Made by a program: the position numbers and the translations under genes. DNA of 64,000 nucleotides, from NCBI GenBank assembly GCA_964036045.1, contig OZ038378.1, forward strand, positions 172,243,285 through 172,307,284. The letters run 5' to 3'. How positions within the stretch are numbered: position 1 is the stretch's first letter; every line of letters begins with the position of its first letter. Below the pieces are notes generated by a model, which was not told where the DNA came from, made no database searches, and saw only the letters and a program-made list of their open reading frames with translations. Shown one piece after another: positions 43,883 through 54,250 of the stretch. Origin of the DNA: Eutreptiella sp. 'Long Island Sound 2002' (lineage: Eukaryota > Euglenozoa > Euglenophyceae > Eutreptiales > Eutreptiaceae).

Positions 43883-45516
43883 GTATAGCTCTCCATGCCT
43901 CTGTGTAGTGTGTAGTTGCTGTGGCAGGTGGTATGGGTAAGCCCTCCCCCTGTGATTGTATGAGTTAATGTCCATACATTTTCACCCCCAGTTTAGCTGC
44001 TAGGATGTTAGCGCAGTTTGGTTGGGCCATGAGTCTCACTAGGTCGTCCACCATGAAGTGTATCGCTTCTCCCGAGATAACCACTTCCGGTGCCCATATC
44101 CTTTCCTCTGATACCCACACACAGCCAGCCACTACCTGCACCAAGTAGACTCTGTTTGGTCCCAGGAGATACATTCATGTTCCTCCATCCGGTAGTCTCT
44201 TGTCCATTCTGTTCTCCTCTTTTTCCTCAAATTCGGTCCTCCTATGGTTTCTAGTAGGTGTAGTTCCAGTAGGTTTGCCGTGCACCTCCTGAATTTCTCT
44301 TCAAAGGTCAATGGTTTGGTCGTGGTTGTGCTGTATCCCCGTGGCAGGGGTGCAACTGTCGGCCGCGGCTCCGCTTGTCAATTTTTTCTTGTTCCCCGCA
44401 ACCACAAACTCTATTTGTGTTCCAGTCCTTGGTCCCCGCTATCCTCTTCTGTGTTTTGTTGCTACGCTTGTTGAGGGGTCTCTTTGTGCGGCTCATTTTG
44501 CGCACAAAATTTTGATGTGAAGTATGTTGGGTTGGACTAAAAGTTTGTATGGTATGGTTGTGGGGCGGGTTGGTTGTTCCCTCCTTGCCCTGCTTGTGCC
44601 GTGTTGCCCTTCCAGCACGCATATGTTGTGTTCAACCGCTTGAACAACTCCGTTTCCTTCTCGTAGTTGTTTTTTTTTGGTCTGGGTAGAGATTGGGGAC
44701 CATCTTCTCGTATGCTGCCTTGACGTCCTCCTTCGTTGCCCCAAGTCATATCCCTAACTGGGCATGCAGACTGACCTCTGCAAAATCTAGTGGCAGGCCT
44801 TCCACCGGCTCCACCTCCACACTTGCTCTTAGCTTCCGGTTGCCCACCCATACTCTCCTCACTCCCCCCACCAGGATACCCGGGCCTTCCTCTCCACCAC
44901 TTCTTCAATTATTCTCCTACACCCCTCTAGGTCCCCTTGTTTCATTTCTACCAACCTTATGTCCTAGCCCACCACTAGCGCCGCCCCTGTGCCCTGTGAT
45001 CCTGTGTCCGCCGTTGTTTCCCTTGCTGTTGCTGACTTCCTAAGCTACTTTTTGCTTGTTCTTTCCCCTCTGAGGTCCCACTAGTTTCAATGGTCTTTTC
45101 TTTTCTCTGATGTGGGTCTTCTCTTGATCACTCTCCCAATTGTTGCCTGTCACATTTCTCTTCTGCCCTTAAGTTTGGGTCCTTGTCACTTGTCACTTGT
45201 TGAGTTCACTTGCTCTGTAGGGCCGGGACGGCCGAGAGGACTGCGTTGTGGGGAACACGCTTCCACATCCTCTTCTCCACACAGAACGAAAGACGTCTAG
45301 GGCTGCTCTGCAACTCCTCGGTATTTTTTTTGTCTTACCGCTTTGCGCCTTCGTTGTACTGTGTGGAGGTTCCCATAGTTTGTTTTTGTGTGTGTTGTGT
45401 GTGTGTGTGCGTGTTTCTGCTGCTGTATCTGTGCCTGTGCCTGTTCCTGCGTGCATGTGTGTGCGTGTGTGCCTGCGTGCATGTGCGCGCGCGCGTGTGT
45501 GTTGTGTGTTGTGTGC

Positions 45517-45579
<63 letters not shown>

Positions 45580-48058
45580 CTGTTTCTGTTCCTGTGCCAC
45601 TGCAAGTGTTTGTGCATTTGCCTTTCTTTCAGTCTTTCATTTTGCCTGAGACTGCGCTTGTGCCTGTGCAAACCACATTATGTTTCTCACTACGAGAATG
45701 GTGTTTGCTATCGTCTCCCTTAGCCGTTGCTCGTGACTGTATGATCCTTGGCCTGCCTGTATTAGTGCGGGTGCCGTTGCCTGTGCCCAAGATCATGCCT
45801 GCGCCTGTGGTTGTGCCAGTGCCTTTAGCTTGGCCAGTTTTTGCTAGACTCTGAGCCACAGCCTGAGCCTGAGCACGGCCCATGCCCCTGATTCTGTGTG
45901 CAGAGAGTCGCAGCAACAGACCCACAGGGACCTGTGCACGAAAATCGAGAATTTGGAGGAGCGCATTTCGTGGCTGGTGCAAGAGCGGGACGCAGCGCTG
46001 GAGGAAGTGGCGAGGCTGACGGAATGGCAAGAAGACGTGGACGCCCGTTTACAGGTGCGTTGTGTGCGTGCGGACTGCAAGCGGTGTGGGGGGTACAGTG
46101 CCTGTGCCTGTGCCCATGCCTGTGCCTGTGCCTGTGCCCCTTTTCCAACCCCCCCCCCCCTTCTGCAAATGGACTGTTCAACTCTCTTGGGGTTGCCTCC
46201 CTGGTGTGTGGCCTCCTAACCGCTGGTGAAGTCCGTCCTTTGTCACCGAGGTGACCTCGGTCGCCCCAGTCATGGCTGACGGAGGTGCCTCTGTCCCTTC
46301 CATGCGGGGGTGTGCGGCCGCAACCCTTACCCTGACACCCCTCCCAACATTCCCAGTGCGGGAACCTCGCGTGTGCAACGTGGCCCAGCCAAAACTTCCC
46401 ATGGTCCTGGAAAGTTGATGGATGCCCTCGACTGTGTCACTTTGCCATGGCTTGAACGCTTCGCTATTGCCACCCGTCGATATAGTGCGGGACACGCTAT
46501 CGGATCCTGCGAGAGCGTTGAAGCTGGATCCTAGAAACATGGCTCCAGGTCTGGAACACCGCTGGAAACTTTGGCAGAATTTTCTGGAGCTCCGGGGTCA
46601 GGCAGAGGAGGAGGAGGAGGAAGAGAAACAACGGCAAGAACAAAGCAGAGCTCAAACCAAGAATGCTCGGGCACACAGCCTATGCAGCTGTGATCGGCCT
46701 CTGTTTCCTGCTCTTGTTGCCTACGATTTTGCCTGTGTGGGTACCCAGGGCTTGTCGCTCCCTTCAATCGTCGCGCCGTTGCTTAATACCCAGGCGACGT
46801 GGGTTATCCGCCAATGGCCAGCAATCACCGACCTCTGCACCAACCGCTGTTCCTTCCTCAGCCCCCGAGAAGTTTGCCTCTTTTCCCAGTGGGGCTGTGG
46901 TTATGGGGATCCCTTTTGTTTGCCACGGCAGGCGTATCTCTTTTTGTGACCAGGAGACCCTCAGTCTGGGTGATGAGAACAAGCATTTGAAGCTGCAGAA
47001 CGCGCATGCGCAGCAAACCATCGAGCAGCTCACCACAGAAGGGCAGAACGTGAAAGACGAGCTGACCAACAGCATCTTGAAGATCCGCCAAGCGGCTGCT
47101 GAGGAACAGGGCCTGTTGCAGCAGCGCATCACCAAACTGCACGCCGAACTCAAGAAAGCTGCAAAGGTACTGCGGAGTGCGTTTGATGCGGGTCAGGGCA
47201 GAAGGCAGGACCCACAGCCTTTTGTTTAGAGGGCGGGAGCCCACAACACAGTCACCCAAAGCCACACCCAAGCCCTACCCAAGCCTCACCCAAGCTTCAT
47301 GTACACCCAGGCTCCGCTCTAGTCCATCCGTGACCCCGTCCCACCCAAGTCCCCTACCCTAGCGCTGCCTGCACCCACCCAATCCCCACTCAGTCCCTCC
47401 ACCCCCACCGCTACCCTCGCTCGCAGCCCAACAATTGAATGCCCCCCACCCGCGTCAGGTCATCGACAAACAGAAGGCCACCTTCAGCACGGCGCTCGTG
47501 CGCGCCGAGAAGCGCAACCAGCAGGCGACGCAGAGGGTGTCCGACCTCCAGGCCCACAAACGGGAGCAGCAGGAGCGACTGGACCTCATGACCGAGACCC
47601 TGCGGCAGACGGAGGCGCAGGCGGCCTATTTTCAGCGGGCGCCCCCCCGTCCGGCCCCCGGCGGTGCGGAGGGCGGCGGCACGAGGGCGGCCGTCTACCC
47701 CACGGGGCCTGACCTGGGGCACGGGGGCTTCGTGCACAGGGCCCCTTCTCCGGAGGGATCGGGGCTGGGGAAGGAGGGGGACGGGAGGCCGCTGGCGGGG
47801 CCCAGTGGCGCAGGACCGGGAATCGCGGGGCCCAGTGGTGTGGGGCAGGGGATCGGGGGGCCCGGTGGTGTGGGGCAGGGGATCGGGGGGCCCGGTGGTA
47901 TGGGGCAGGGGATCGGGGGGCCCGGTGGTATGGGGCAGGGGATCGGAGCGGCGGGGTCGTCGGGGTCGGATGACCTGGTGGACAGCGTTCTGGAGCAGGC
48001 GAAGCGGGTGGAGGCGCTGCGGCTGCGCGCGGAGGCGCTTGGCAATGCGACTCTGTGA
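36126..48058 (+). CDS. CEP83/CCDC41-like centriolar coiled-coil protein, 8 exons
   Basis: Exons: 36126-36293, 38404-38637, 40816-41145, 41858-42124, 42596-42792, 45904-46054, 46954-47166, 47459-48058. All junctions are phase 0 except 42792/45904 (phase 2), and every intron is GT-AG. The product is 719 residues. Residues 1-570 are almost continuous heptad coiled coil rich in Glu, Gln, Leu and Arg. After that come a Pro/Gly-rich tail with five tandem 10-residue units (GPGGVGQGIG type) and a short final helix. Spacing of phrases such as FRALYMELRREVQ, LQHEKRDLEAQLHALQEELE and LLQQRITKLHAELKKA resembles human CEP83 (about 700 residues), which anchors the mother centriole to membranes during ciliogenesis. 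That comparison is from memory; any long coiled-coil protein is the alternative. Coiled-coil gene: sure. CEP83 identity: about even odds. Confidence 0.85.
36840..36875. repeat. Single unit of the 30-bp minisatellite in intron 1
   Basis: ACCATCCAGAGCCCACCAGG followed by AAATGACAGCAAG, nearly identical to units in the 27.2-kb array. Confidence 0.8.
38043..38074. repeat. (GGGA)n microsatellite in intron 1
   Basis: About eight GGGA units. Confidence 0.9.
38404..38637 (+). CDS. Coiled-coil gene exon 2
   Basis: Follows GCATTCAG. 78 codons, LEQKIKEFDELMVAYRSVSS to MELDAK. The donor is GTCCCC, weak but in phase. Confidence 0.85.
39215..39705. repeat. 21-bp minisatellite in intron 2
   Basis: More than 20 imperfect units of CATTACACTTTGTTGCACATC. 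The period equals seven codons, so frames on each strand stay open and mimic Cys- or His-rich proteins. Confidence 0.9.
39980..40470. repeat. 15-bp minisatellite in intron 2
   Basis: About 30 imperfect units of CTCTACACCATCACT, ending shortly before exon 3. A second array with a period divisible by three, within 300 bp of the first. Confidence 0.9.
40816..41145 (+). CDS. Coiled-coil gene exon 3
   Basis: Follows TGCTGCTCCCAG. 110 codons from AKEAEEMRYHFEQQ to MTRRLEE, donor GTATTC. An internal CAG-GTGGGC near 41036 could be an alternative donor, but reading through keeps the heptads. Confidence 0.85.
41858..42124 (+). CDS. Coiled-coil gene exon 4
   Basis: Follows TTTCGGGCAG. 89 codons, EQVAEKEESEKLHRELLKTQ to LMLGKSE, donor GTGCTC. 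Confidence 0.85.
42596..42792 (+). CDS. Coiled-coil gene exon 5
   Basis: Follows CTGCTGCCCGCAG. Contains ERLSAAKLMQVQEECDERVR. It ends GAGAG before GTCCGC in phase 2. The stronger-looking GTGAGG at 42763 was rejected because it breaks the frame into exon 6. Confidence 0.75.
42830..43140. repeat. Dispersed repeat family R1, copy 2 (inverted) in intron 5
   Basis: The reverse complement of 15525-15836 is recognisable throughout: GGTTTGCTTGCCTTTGGCGG, GGAGCCCCTGGATGACTTGT, TGCATCCAGATGCACACTCC, GCCGACTCCAGCACTGACTT. Confidence 0.85.
43825..43880. repeat. (CT)n microsatellite in intron 5
   Basis: About 28 CT units. Confidence 0.95.
43965..44970 (-). pseudogene. Decayed antisense gene with J-domain-like segment, inside intron 5
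   Basis: Read on the minus strand in successive frames. 44963-44883 gives DIRLVEMKQGDLEGCRRIIE and EVVERKA. About 44880-44750 gives WVGNRKLRASVEVEPVEGLP. 44746-44678 gives LGATKEDVKAAYEKMVPNLY then PDQ. After a run of eight to nine A, another frame gives EKETELFKRLNTTYACW. Further on come IQEVHGKPTGTTPTRNHRRT and MYLLGPNRVYLVQVVAGCVW, to a TAA at 43965. The third and fourth pieces together resemble a J domain (DnaJ helices II and III), with YPD in place of HPD. Several stops and frameshifts interrupt it, so it is dead. Likely an old mobile-element or captured gene; the family is unknown. Confidence 0.5.
45520..45578. repeat. (GT)n microsatellite in intron 5
   Basis: About 29 GT units, preceded from 45380 by GT/GC/CTGT-rich low-complexity sequence. 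Confidence 0.95.
45904..46054 (+). CDS. Coiled-coil gene exon 6
   Basis: Follows CTGATTCTGTGTGCAG. Contains CTKIENLEERISWLVQERDA. Phase 2 entry gives an Arg codon with exon 5. Donor CAG-GTGCGT. Confidence 0.8.
46954..47166 (+). CDS. Coiled-coil gene exon 7
   Basis: Follows TTTTTGTGACCAG. 71 codons, ETLSLGDENKHLKLQNAHAQ to ELKKAAK, donor GTACTG. Confidence 0.85.
47459..48058 (+). CDS. Coiled-coil gene exon 8, terminal
   Basis: Follows CCACCCGCGTCAG. VIDKQKATFSTALVRAEKRN opens a last coiled coil, then the Pro/Gly tail. A 30-bp tandem repeat, 47798-47947, encodes five 10-residue units. The exon closes SVLEQAKRVEALRLRAEALG and ends in TGA. Third-position G/C is extreme here. Confidence 0.85.
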   Translation, partial: VIDKQKATFSTALVRAEKRNQQATQRVSDLQAHKREQQERLDLMTETLRQTEAQAAYFQRAPPRPAPGGAEGGGTRAAVYPTGPDLGHGGFVHRAPSPEGSGLGKEGDGRPLAGPSGAGPGIAGPSGVGQGIGGPGGVGQGIGGPGGMGQGIGGPGGMGQGIGAAGSSGSDDLVDSVLEQAKRVEALRLRAEALGNATL

Positions 48059-49255
48059 CCTTGACGGGGAGGGGGTGGGGGGCTCCCGGCGGCGTGGCGG
48101 CCGCGCGCGCCGGCGCGGGGGCGGGGGGAGGGCGTGGGACGGCATTGGCAGGATGCGGAAGGACCCGTTTTGCAGCCTTTGGCCCTGCGTGGGGCCGGGC
48201 CCCCGCCTGTGGTATGGCCCGCCAATGGACTGGACTTTCACTGTTGGCACTGAATGGGGGGACAAGTGCTCCTCTCAGCCTCAGGGGCTGGACACGGAAT
48301 CCCCTCTGCAGAGGGCGCGAGGTTGAACCCCGGCGGGCCCGCACGTGTGGGAAACGCCACCTGCCCCCCCGCTTTTGGGCCCATTCGCCCGTGGCCCATT
48401 GCCCAGGGGGTCAAATCCGGGGGTCTCTCCGTTGTAAAACCCTTATTTTGTCCCCCAAAGTCCCCCAATGCCCCCCAAATGGGGCTTTTGGCCAGGGACT
48501 CCCCAGACACCCCCACTGAATTGCGATGCAGTAGCTCTTGGCAGGGGGCTGTGTTCAACAGGGGTGCGTCTACCAAAGGTGCCACCTCCACCTTCGCTTC
48601 GCTCACCTTAACCCTCCCTCCCCCTCCCGCTGAAGACCCGCTTTTTGTTGGCGGGGGGAAGGGGGTCGCAGGGTTTTGACTGGGCGCTCTCGAGGAGAGT
48701 TGGTGCCCCCATTTATATATGTCTCTGCGGGCGTGTGAGGTCGCCGCCAACAGGGCCGTACCCACGCAAATATTGCGGACCCAACGAGTCCCGCAGCACA
48801 TCTGCCCCTGTGCCGACCAGGGGAACCCTGTGACACCAGCCAGCATCTGTCAGCATGGGGTTGGGGGCAGAGACCTGTGCTGCAATGGGAGAATGGAACG
48901 ACCCCCCCCCCCCCCCCGCCCCCCGCCTCTGGGCCCGACAGAAAATTCCTCAGAGTAAAAATCAAATTTTGCGAACGAAACCAATTTGTGGCCATTTTCC
49001 TGCGCAAACCCCTTGGGATCCAGGACTCCCCCAATCCACTCCCCCTGTGCAAGTGCAGGTCTTGTCGGGGGCCAGGGCAACTGGATTGCATGGGGCCTCT
49101 GTTGCATTTGAAAAAGGAGACGCTTGCCACTGGGATGGGTCACCCTCTGCACGTGTGGCAAATCCTTTGGGCTGCCGTACAACGTCTTCGGGGGCAGGGG
49201 CGCCCAGATTTTCCCTGCTGTTGGCAAGCTGAAGCGGGTTTGATACCAGATTCAC
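48059..49255. other. 3' flank and intergenic DNA, no gene seen
   Basis: GC-rich, with C/G runs near 48610-48660, 48903 and 49297. A phrase TCTACCAAAGGTGCCACCTC and CACCTTCGC at about 48570 matches one at about 14755, so another dispersed repeat touches this region. No splice-consistent exon found. Confidence 0.4.
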
Positions 49256-49517
49256 CACGGGGGGGACGTCTCCTCGGTCCCGGTACGCGACTCTCCCCCC
49301 CCCCCCCCCTCCCTGCCCTCCGGGCCAACTTAGTTGCCAAGGGTCAACAGCTACTGGCCATACATATAGTGGCGCCGAAGGCGCCCGAAAATTTTTTTTC
49401 ATTCCCCTTGCCCATTTTGTCCACTTTGCACCCCAACATTATCCCTGAACCCAACCTTGACTCTAATGCCCACCCCAACCCTCAGCCTACTCCTAACCCT
49501 ACCCCCAAACCTTTCCC

Positions 49518-49552
49518 TTGACCCTAACCCTAACCCTAACCCTAACCCTAAT
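49518..49552. repeat. Interstitial telomere repeat (CCCTAA)5
   Basis: Five clean CCCTAA units, followed by TCAAGACTGAATATTGGGAC. The reverse complement of that phrase stands next to the TTAGGG run at 12138 in copy A. Confidence 0.95.
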
Positions 49553-50419
49553 CAAGACTGAATATTGGGACCGAGCTGGTGGGGGAGGGAACATTAGATA
49601 TGAATGGTGAGGGACATCAAGAATGATTCACACATTGATGGCTCTTGACAAAGTGAAATGCACCTGAACCCCATCACCACGAGGCCCACTTTCAAGGCTT
49701 TTTGGACTTCTCAGGGGCCAAAATGCCCCAAAATGGGCTCAAAATGGGCTCATTTCACCCTTTTGTGCACCCCAAATGGTCTACGATGAGTTTTGGAAAA
49801 ATGTGTTTGTGACCCATTTTTGACCCATTTTTGGTCCCAAAACAGCCCATTTTCAAGGCATTTTGGGATTTTTGGAGGACCCAAATGGGCCACCACAAGC
49901 TCAAAACAGTCCAAAAACACTTGTTTTAGCGTCGCACATGGTCTAGGATCATTTTTGCGGAAAGTCATATTTTTACCCCTTTCGGACCCCGTCGACCCAT
50001 TTGGGTACCCACCTGTTTGGGCTTGAGCTTGCAGCTTGCCACAGCCTAGTGGGCCTAGGTATTGGGGTCTAGGCGTCCGTTTGGGCAATTCTGAGGGGTG
50101 GAAACCACAAAACGTGGGGGGTTGCGGGTGGAGTAGGTGCCCTCGGAATCGCATTTTGAGCCATGTAGCCAAACATATGGCCTATTCTTGGTTTGTGGTT
50201 GTCGGCAGTTGGAGCTTCTGGGGGCCTTTTTGGGCCGCTTCCGCGGCATATCATGGAGTTAGAGGGCCGCAAAGAGCTCGTTGACACGGGGAAGTCAAGC
50301 GGCACGTGGAGTGTACCCACCGTTTCCCTTCGTTTGGCCGTTTTGAATGTGTTCCAGGGCATTTTTGGCCCAAAAATGGCTGTTTTTGGCCCTAAACTGC
50401 AGTTTCTGAAACTGAGGTC

Positions 50420-50760
50420 CGCCACTTGCGAATCCCGTTCCCGGCCGCCACCGTTGAGTTTCTTGCTCAAACTTTGTGTGATTGTACTTCACACCCATAG
50501 GTATCATGCACCAAAATTTCACCCGAATCTGAAGCACCACGACGGAAATCTGATTTTTACCCATTTCGCGCGTGCTGCTGCTTGCTGCTTGCTGCTGCTG
50601 CTTGCTGCTTGCTGCTGCTGCTGCTAAACCTGGTAGGTCCACCCTAGACACTAAAAAGGGTTATAAAACCAAGACTGGTTCCACCAGCTCGGTGACCCTA
50701 GCCCTAACCCTAACCCTAGCCCTGCCCCTAGCCCTAGCTCTCACCCTAGGCTCGGGTTAG
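50420..50760. repeat. Conserved internal block, reverse copy, with telomere-like run
   Basis: Contains CACACCCATAGGTATCATGC, GAAGCACCACGACGGAAATC, a GCTTGCTGCT array, ACCCTAGACACTAAAAAGGG, TTATAAAACCAAGACTGG, GGTGACCCTAGCCCTAACCC. Same order as copy A, reversed. Confidence 0.85.
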
Positions 50761-51064
50761 AATGAGTGTTGGGGTCCAAAATGGAGAGCAATGATGTGGC
50801 AAACGCAGCCATGAACGAAATTTGGGGGATCTTTTGCAGCCCAATCAACATGGCTGGCATGGCCAAACCAACTGGCTGCAAAGGTTAGGGTTAGGTTTAT
50901 GGTGATGGTATGGTTAGAGGGAGGGCAAGGGGAGGTAAGGGGAGCGTGTGCCCCCCCCCCCCCCACCACCCCAAATCTCCCCACCTGGACCCCCCCCCCC
51001 CAACCGACCCTCCCAACCGCCCCGCCCCCCTCGCCCCTCCCTGAACCCCCCCCCCCCCTTCCAA

Positions 51065-51098
<34 letters not shown>

Positions 51099-51501
51099 TG
51101 GGGGCCTTCGGCCCACTTCTACTGGGGGGGGGAGTCGCGTACAGAAGCGAGGAGACGTCCCCCCCGTGAGATTCACATTCCGGCCGCCCTCGTTAGTGGC
51201 CCTGAAGCAACCGGGTCACACCCGTACCGCAGTGAACCGCCCCAGTGCTGCAGGCGGGAGTCTTCCAGAGCGCTTTGACACTTGACGAGGCCCAGGTCTT
51301 TGGTTTTTGGAGAAACCTTTGTAAAAACTCACATGTTTTGTGCCGGGTTGTGCACACTGGCCTTGTCCGACCGCTGCTGTGGTAACGCCACAGACTTGCT
51401 TCGGTCTTCACCATCTGCCCAGCCGTCGCTGTTTTGGAAAGGTGCACCTCCAACCCCCCACACGAGCCCCAGCGGCACCAAGGTAGCACCTGATTGCACC
51501 G

Positions 51502-51504
<3 letters not shown>

Positions 51505-51533
<29 letters not shown>
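51505..51533. repeat. (CA)n microsatellite
   Basis: About 14 CA units. Confidence 0.95.
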
Positions 51534-51538
<5 letters not shown>

Positions 51539-53842
51539 GAGGACAGCACACTATGTAAGCAGTCGCCAGCCTGCCCAGAAGCCAGCGATGACCAGTCGGC
51601 CAAGCGGCTCCGCAAGAGCCCCTGGGTGCATGGGCAGGCCGCTCTGGAGAACACCTGGATACGCGGCGCTGGGAGATTCTGACCAAAGGCAGGGGGGCGG
51701 GCGCGTTAAGGGTGGTCGGCTGCTACCTGCAGGCAAGCAGGCCATGATGCGGATACCTGTCGTCATCCCTAACCCCTCAAGCACGCCAATGCTGGTCTCC
51801 CTCCTGAATACGAGATACACCGGGTGGGGTGCGGGTGGGCGACGGCAGGCTTGAGGCAGGCTCTAACCCGCTAACCCTGTCCCTTCCCCTTCGCATTAGC
51901 GTCCAGGACCTTAATAGGTAGATGCCCTCCTAAATACAATACCCCCCCCCCCCCCACACACATGCACGCACGCAAGATGAAGGCAATCTGAGCACCCACC
52001 CTTAGAGCAACAGGACACAGGAAGGCAAGGGGCAGTGAACTTCGTGTCAGGCCCAATACACAAAGAACAAAGAATACGCCATGTCGCTCGGGCAAGGCGC
52101 TGTCCTTCGAAAGTGAAACCCCCTGCCCACGCCCACATAGCAGGCACCTTCACAGACCTGTGTCATGGCAGCGGCTTTTCTGTGAAGGCAAACGCATGGA
52201 AGCAGAAACCCCGTATCTCGTGGAGCCATGGCGGACCATCGGTTACGGGACAGGCTGCAGATAACCAGCAACATCCCGCAGGTTTTGGGCACCTGCCACG
52301 CCAACAAACGGTTACCGGGCAGCGGACCGGACAACAGAAGGAGTGTGAGAGCTTTGGTGCCGACGTCTCATGTCCACGGAAACGATTGAGATGTTTCAGA
52401 GGCTCCGGTCCGACGCCAAGCGACTCCATCAGTGTGTACAGCGGGGGGCCCAGAGGGAGGCCTGGTGTGGGTTTGGGGCACGTGCAGGACACACACGAAC
52501 ACACCAACTGCATTGACCTGAACCCGGTTTTTCGATTTTCGCATCGCAGCCCCAACCTCAACGCTACCCATTGACCCGGACCTTTCATCCGGATTTGACC
52601 CGGATCTTTTCTCTGAAGTCTCGATTTCTGTTAGAAATAGTTTTTCGTGTCCTTTGTTTACCGCTCGATTTGTTTCTGTTGTGACCATTTGTCCATTTAA
52701 TTTTTCAATTCGGTTGTGCAAAGACCAACCAGTTTCCTGGTCTTTTGCCTAGTTCCCTTCGAGTATGGACGTCTATGTGCTGCATGTTTGTGTACAACAC
52801 ACGGGACTCAACAATCACAATGTTCAATAGGGAACTTTTTGACATGGGAGGCTCTTCGAGATGCCTTGCCGAAGGCAACAGAATTTTGCAGAAAACTTCT
52901 TTCGGGTCATTTTTGGTACACGAAGCCTGCCTGAGCTCCAGGAGCTGCTTCTCAGTGATTAACAAGGCTTGACGGCTCTTCACCACTGCTGTGCCAGGGC
53001 GACCACTGTGCCATGGCCACCAATGTGCCGCGGCAACCTTTCCGCTCGTTTCACACCTCCAGCGCAACAGAGCTCCATGCGGTGCCGTGTTCCTAAACAC
53101 AGCATTGCAGGGGGGCTCACCCCATCCTCGCCCTCAAGCCGCTTTGGCTGTTTTGAAAACGTTCCTCTGCACGGCGCACTTGCCAAAGAGCAGTAGAATT
53201 TCTAACCGCACGAGCAAACAAGCTGTACCCGGCACGCAAAGCAAATCTATGGGTGCCAGACCCCTGACTTTGGGCTGTGGTCAACGATTTATGGCATGCT
53301 TACCAACTTGATGAGCCCCCTGCATTCCGGTCGCACATGATGTGCATCAACAGCTTATTAATTTGCTGTCCCAAATGACCAGATGTTTATCTCTGTCCGG
53401 CCTCGGCCTAATGGACAGCATGCGTGGCAGGACAATCTCTCTTGCCTTGTTCTAGCCCCTGTAGAACCATAGAGAAGTATTCCTCACTCTTGCCGGTGCT
53501 TACAATCCACATGACATGTTACTGCTCGTTGCTTTTTCGTGCCCGTGTGCTCCTACCGTTCCTTTGCGCTGTATCCACAGTACCCCTGGGGGACCTGCTC
53601 ATGAATTTGCCACGCTAGCATCCCCCATCACGCTGCGTACAAGTTGCCTGGTCCGCACACCTGTACCCTCACTCTGGTTGACTGCACCAGTCCAGGGCTG
53701 TTGCCTCCCCTTGCATGGGCAGTTGGCGTGACTTCATGGTTGCAAAATGCCGCCTGCAAGCAGACACGATTTTGCAGGATGCAGGATAATACAACGATTC
53801 ATTTGAAGGCAACAATCGACCGCCAGAGAGAGACACAGACAC

Positions 53843-53844
<2 letters not shown>

Positions 53845-53910
<66 letters not shown>
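53845..53910. repeat. (AG)n microsatellite, about 33 units
   Basis: Uninterrupted AG over 66 bp. Confidence 0.95.
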
Positions 53911-53913
<3 letters not shown>

Positions 53914-54207
53914 TGGGGGGGAAATTGCGTAAAAAATGCAGCCGATGAGGCAGTGTAATGGAAACTATTTTGGAAATCTGCAGAACAAGTGCTTTCCAAA
54001 GATCCATTGATTTGGGATCTGTGGGGTGGTTGTCATCAAATTATTTTTTGGGTGCAAGTAGTGGGGCATCATGGCACACATCACGATGTCATTTGCAGGG
54101 ACATTATCCTTGAGCTTTCCCAAGTCGTGCAGCCTGGCACCCTGTGATCAAAGGCATGGCACAGCCCATCAGTTGTGAGCTGGGGGGGGGGGGGGATGAC
54201 GGTCCAC

Positions 54208-54250
54208 AATTTACCGCAATTTACCGCAATTTTACCGCAATTTTTTAATA
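54208..54250. repeat. TACCGCAATT short tandem repeat, site 1
   Basis: Three to four units of TTTACCGCAAT, ending in ATTTTTTAATAA. A second array stands 500 bp downstream. Confidence 0.8.

Larger units (their letters stand above)
49256..51168. mobile_element. hAT-like TIR transposon with internal telomere-like repeats, copy B
   Basis: Both ends read inward as CACGGGGGGGACGTCTCCTC. Similarity continues for about 44 bp with GTACGCGACTC and a C-run. AGATTCAC occurs at 49248-49255 and again at 51169-51176, a perfect 8-bp target duplication. Inside are CCCTAA repeats at 49518-49552, sequence resembling the tandem part of copy A, the conserved block in reverse orientation at about 50420-50695, and a degraded telomere-like run to about 50760. 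A 32-base C-run (51067-51098) lies just inside the right end. No transposase is present. Confidence 0.9.
51177..54200. other. No supportable gene; microsatellites
   Basis: Long frames at 51.28-51.85 and 52.04-52.57 kb lack splice or start support. Definite content: a CA run (51505-51533) and a long AG run (53845-53910). Confidence 0.4.

Noticed and set aside
46540-46680. Possible Glu-rich coiled-coil exon (poly-Glu) between exons 6 and 7
   Set aside because: Exons 6 and 7 already join in phase 0 and the Glu run comes from a GAG microsatellite; no good acceptor precedes it.
47411-48344. Long minus-strand Arg/Pro-rich ORFs
   Set aside because: Antisense shadows of exon 8 and of its 30-bp repeat.
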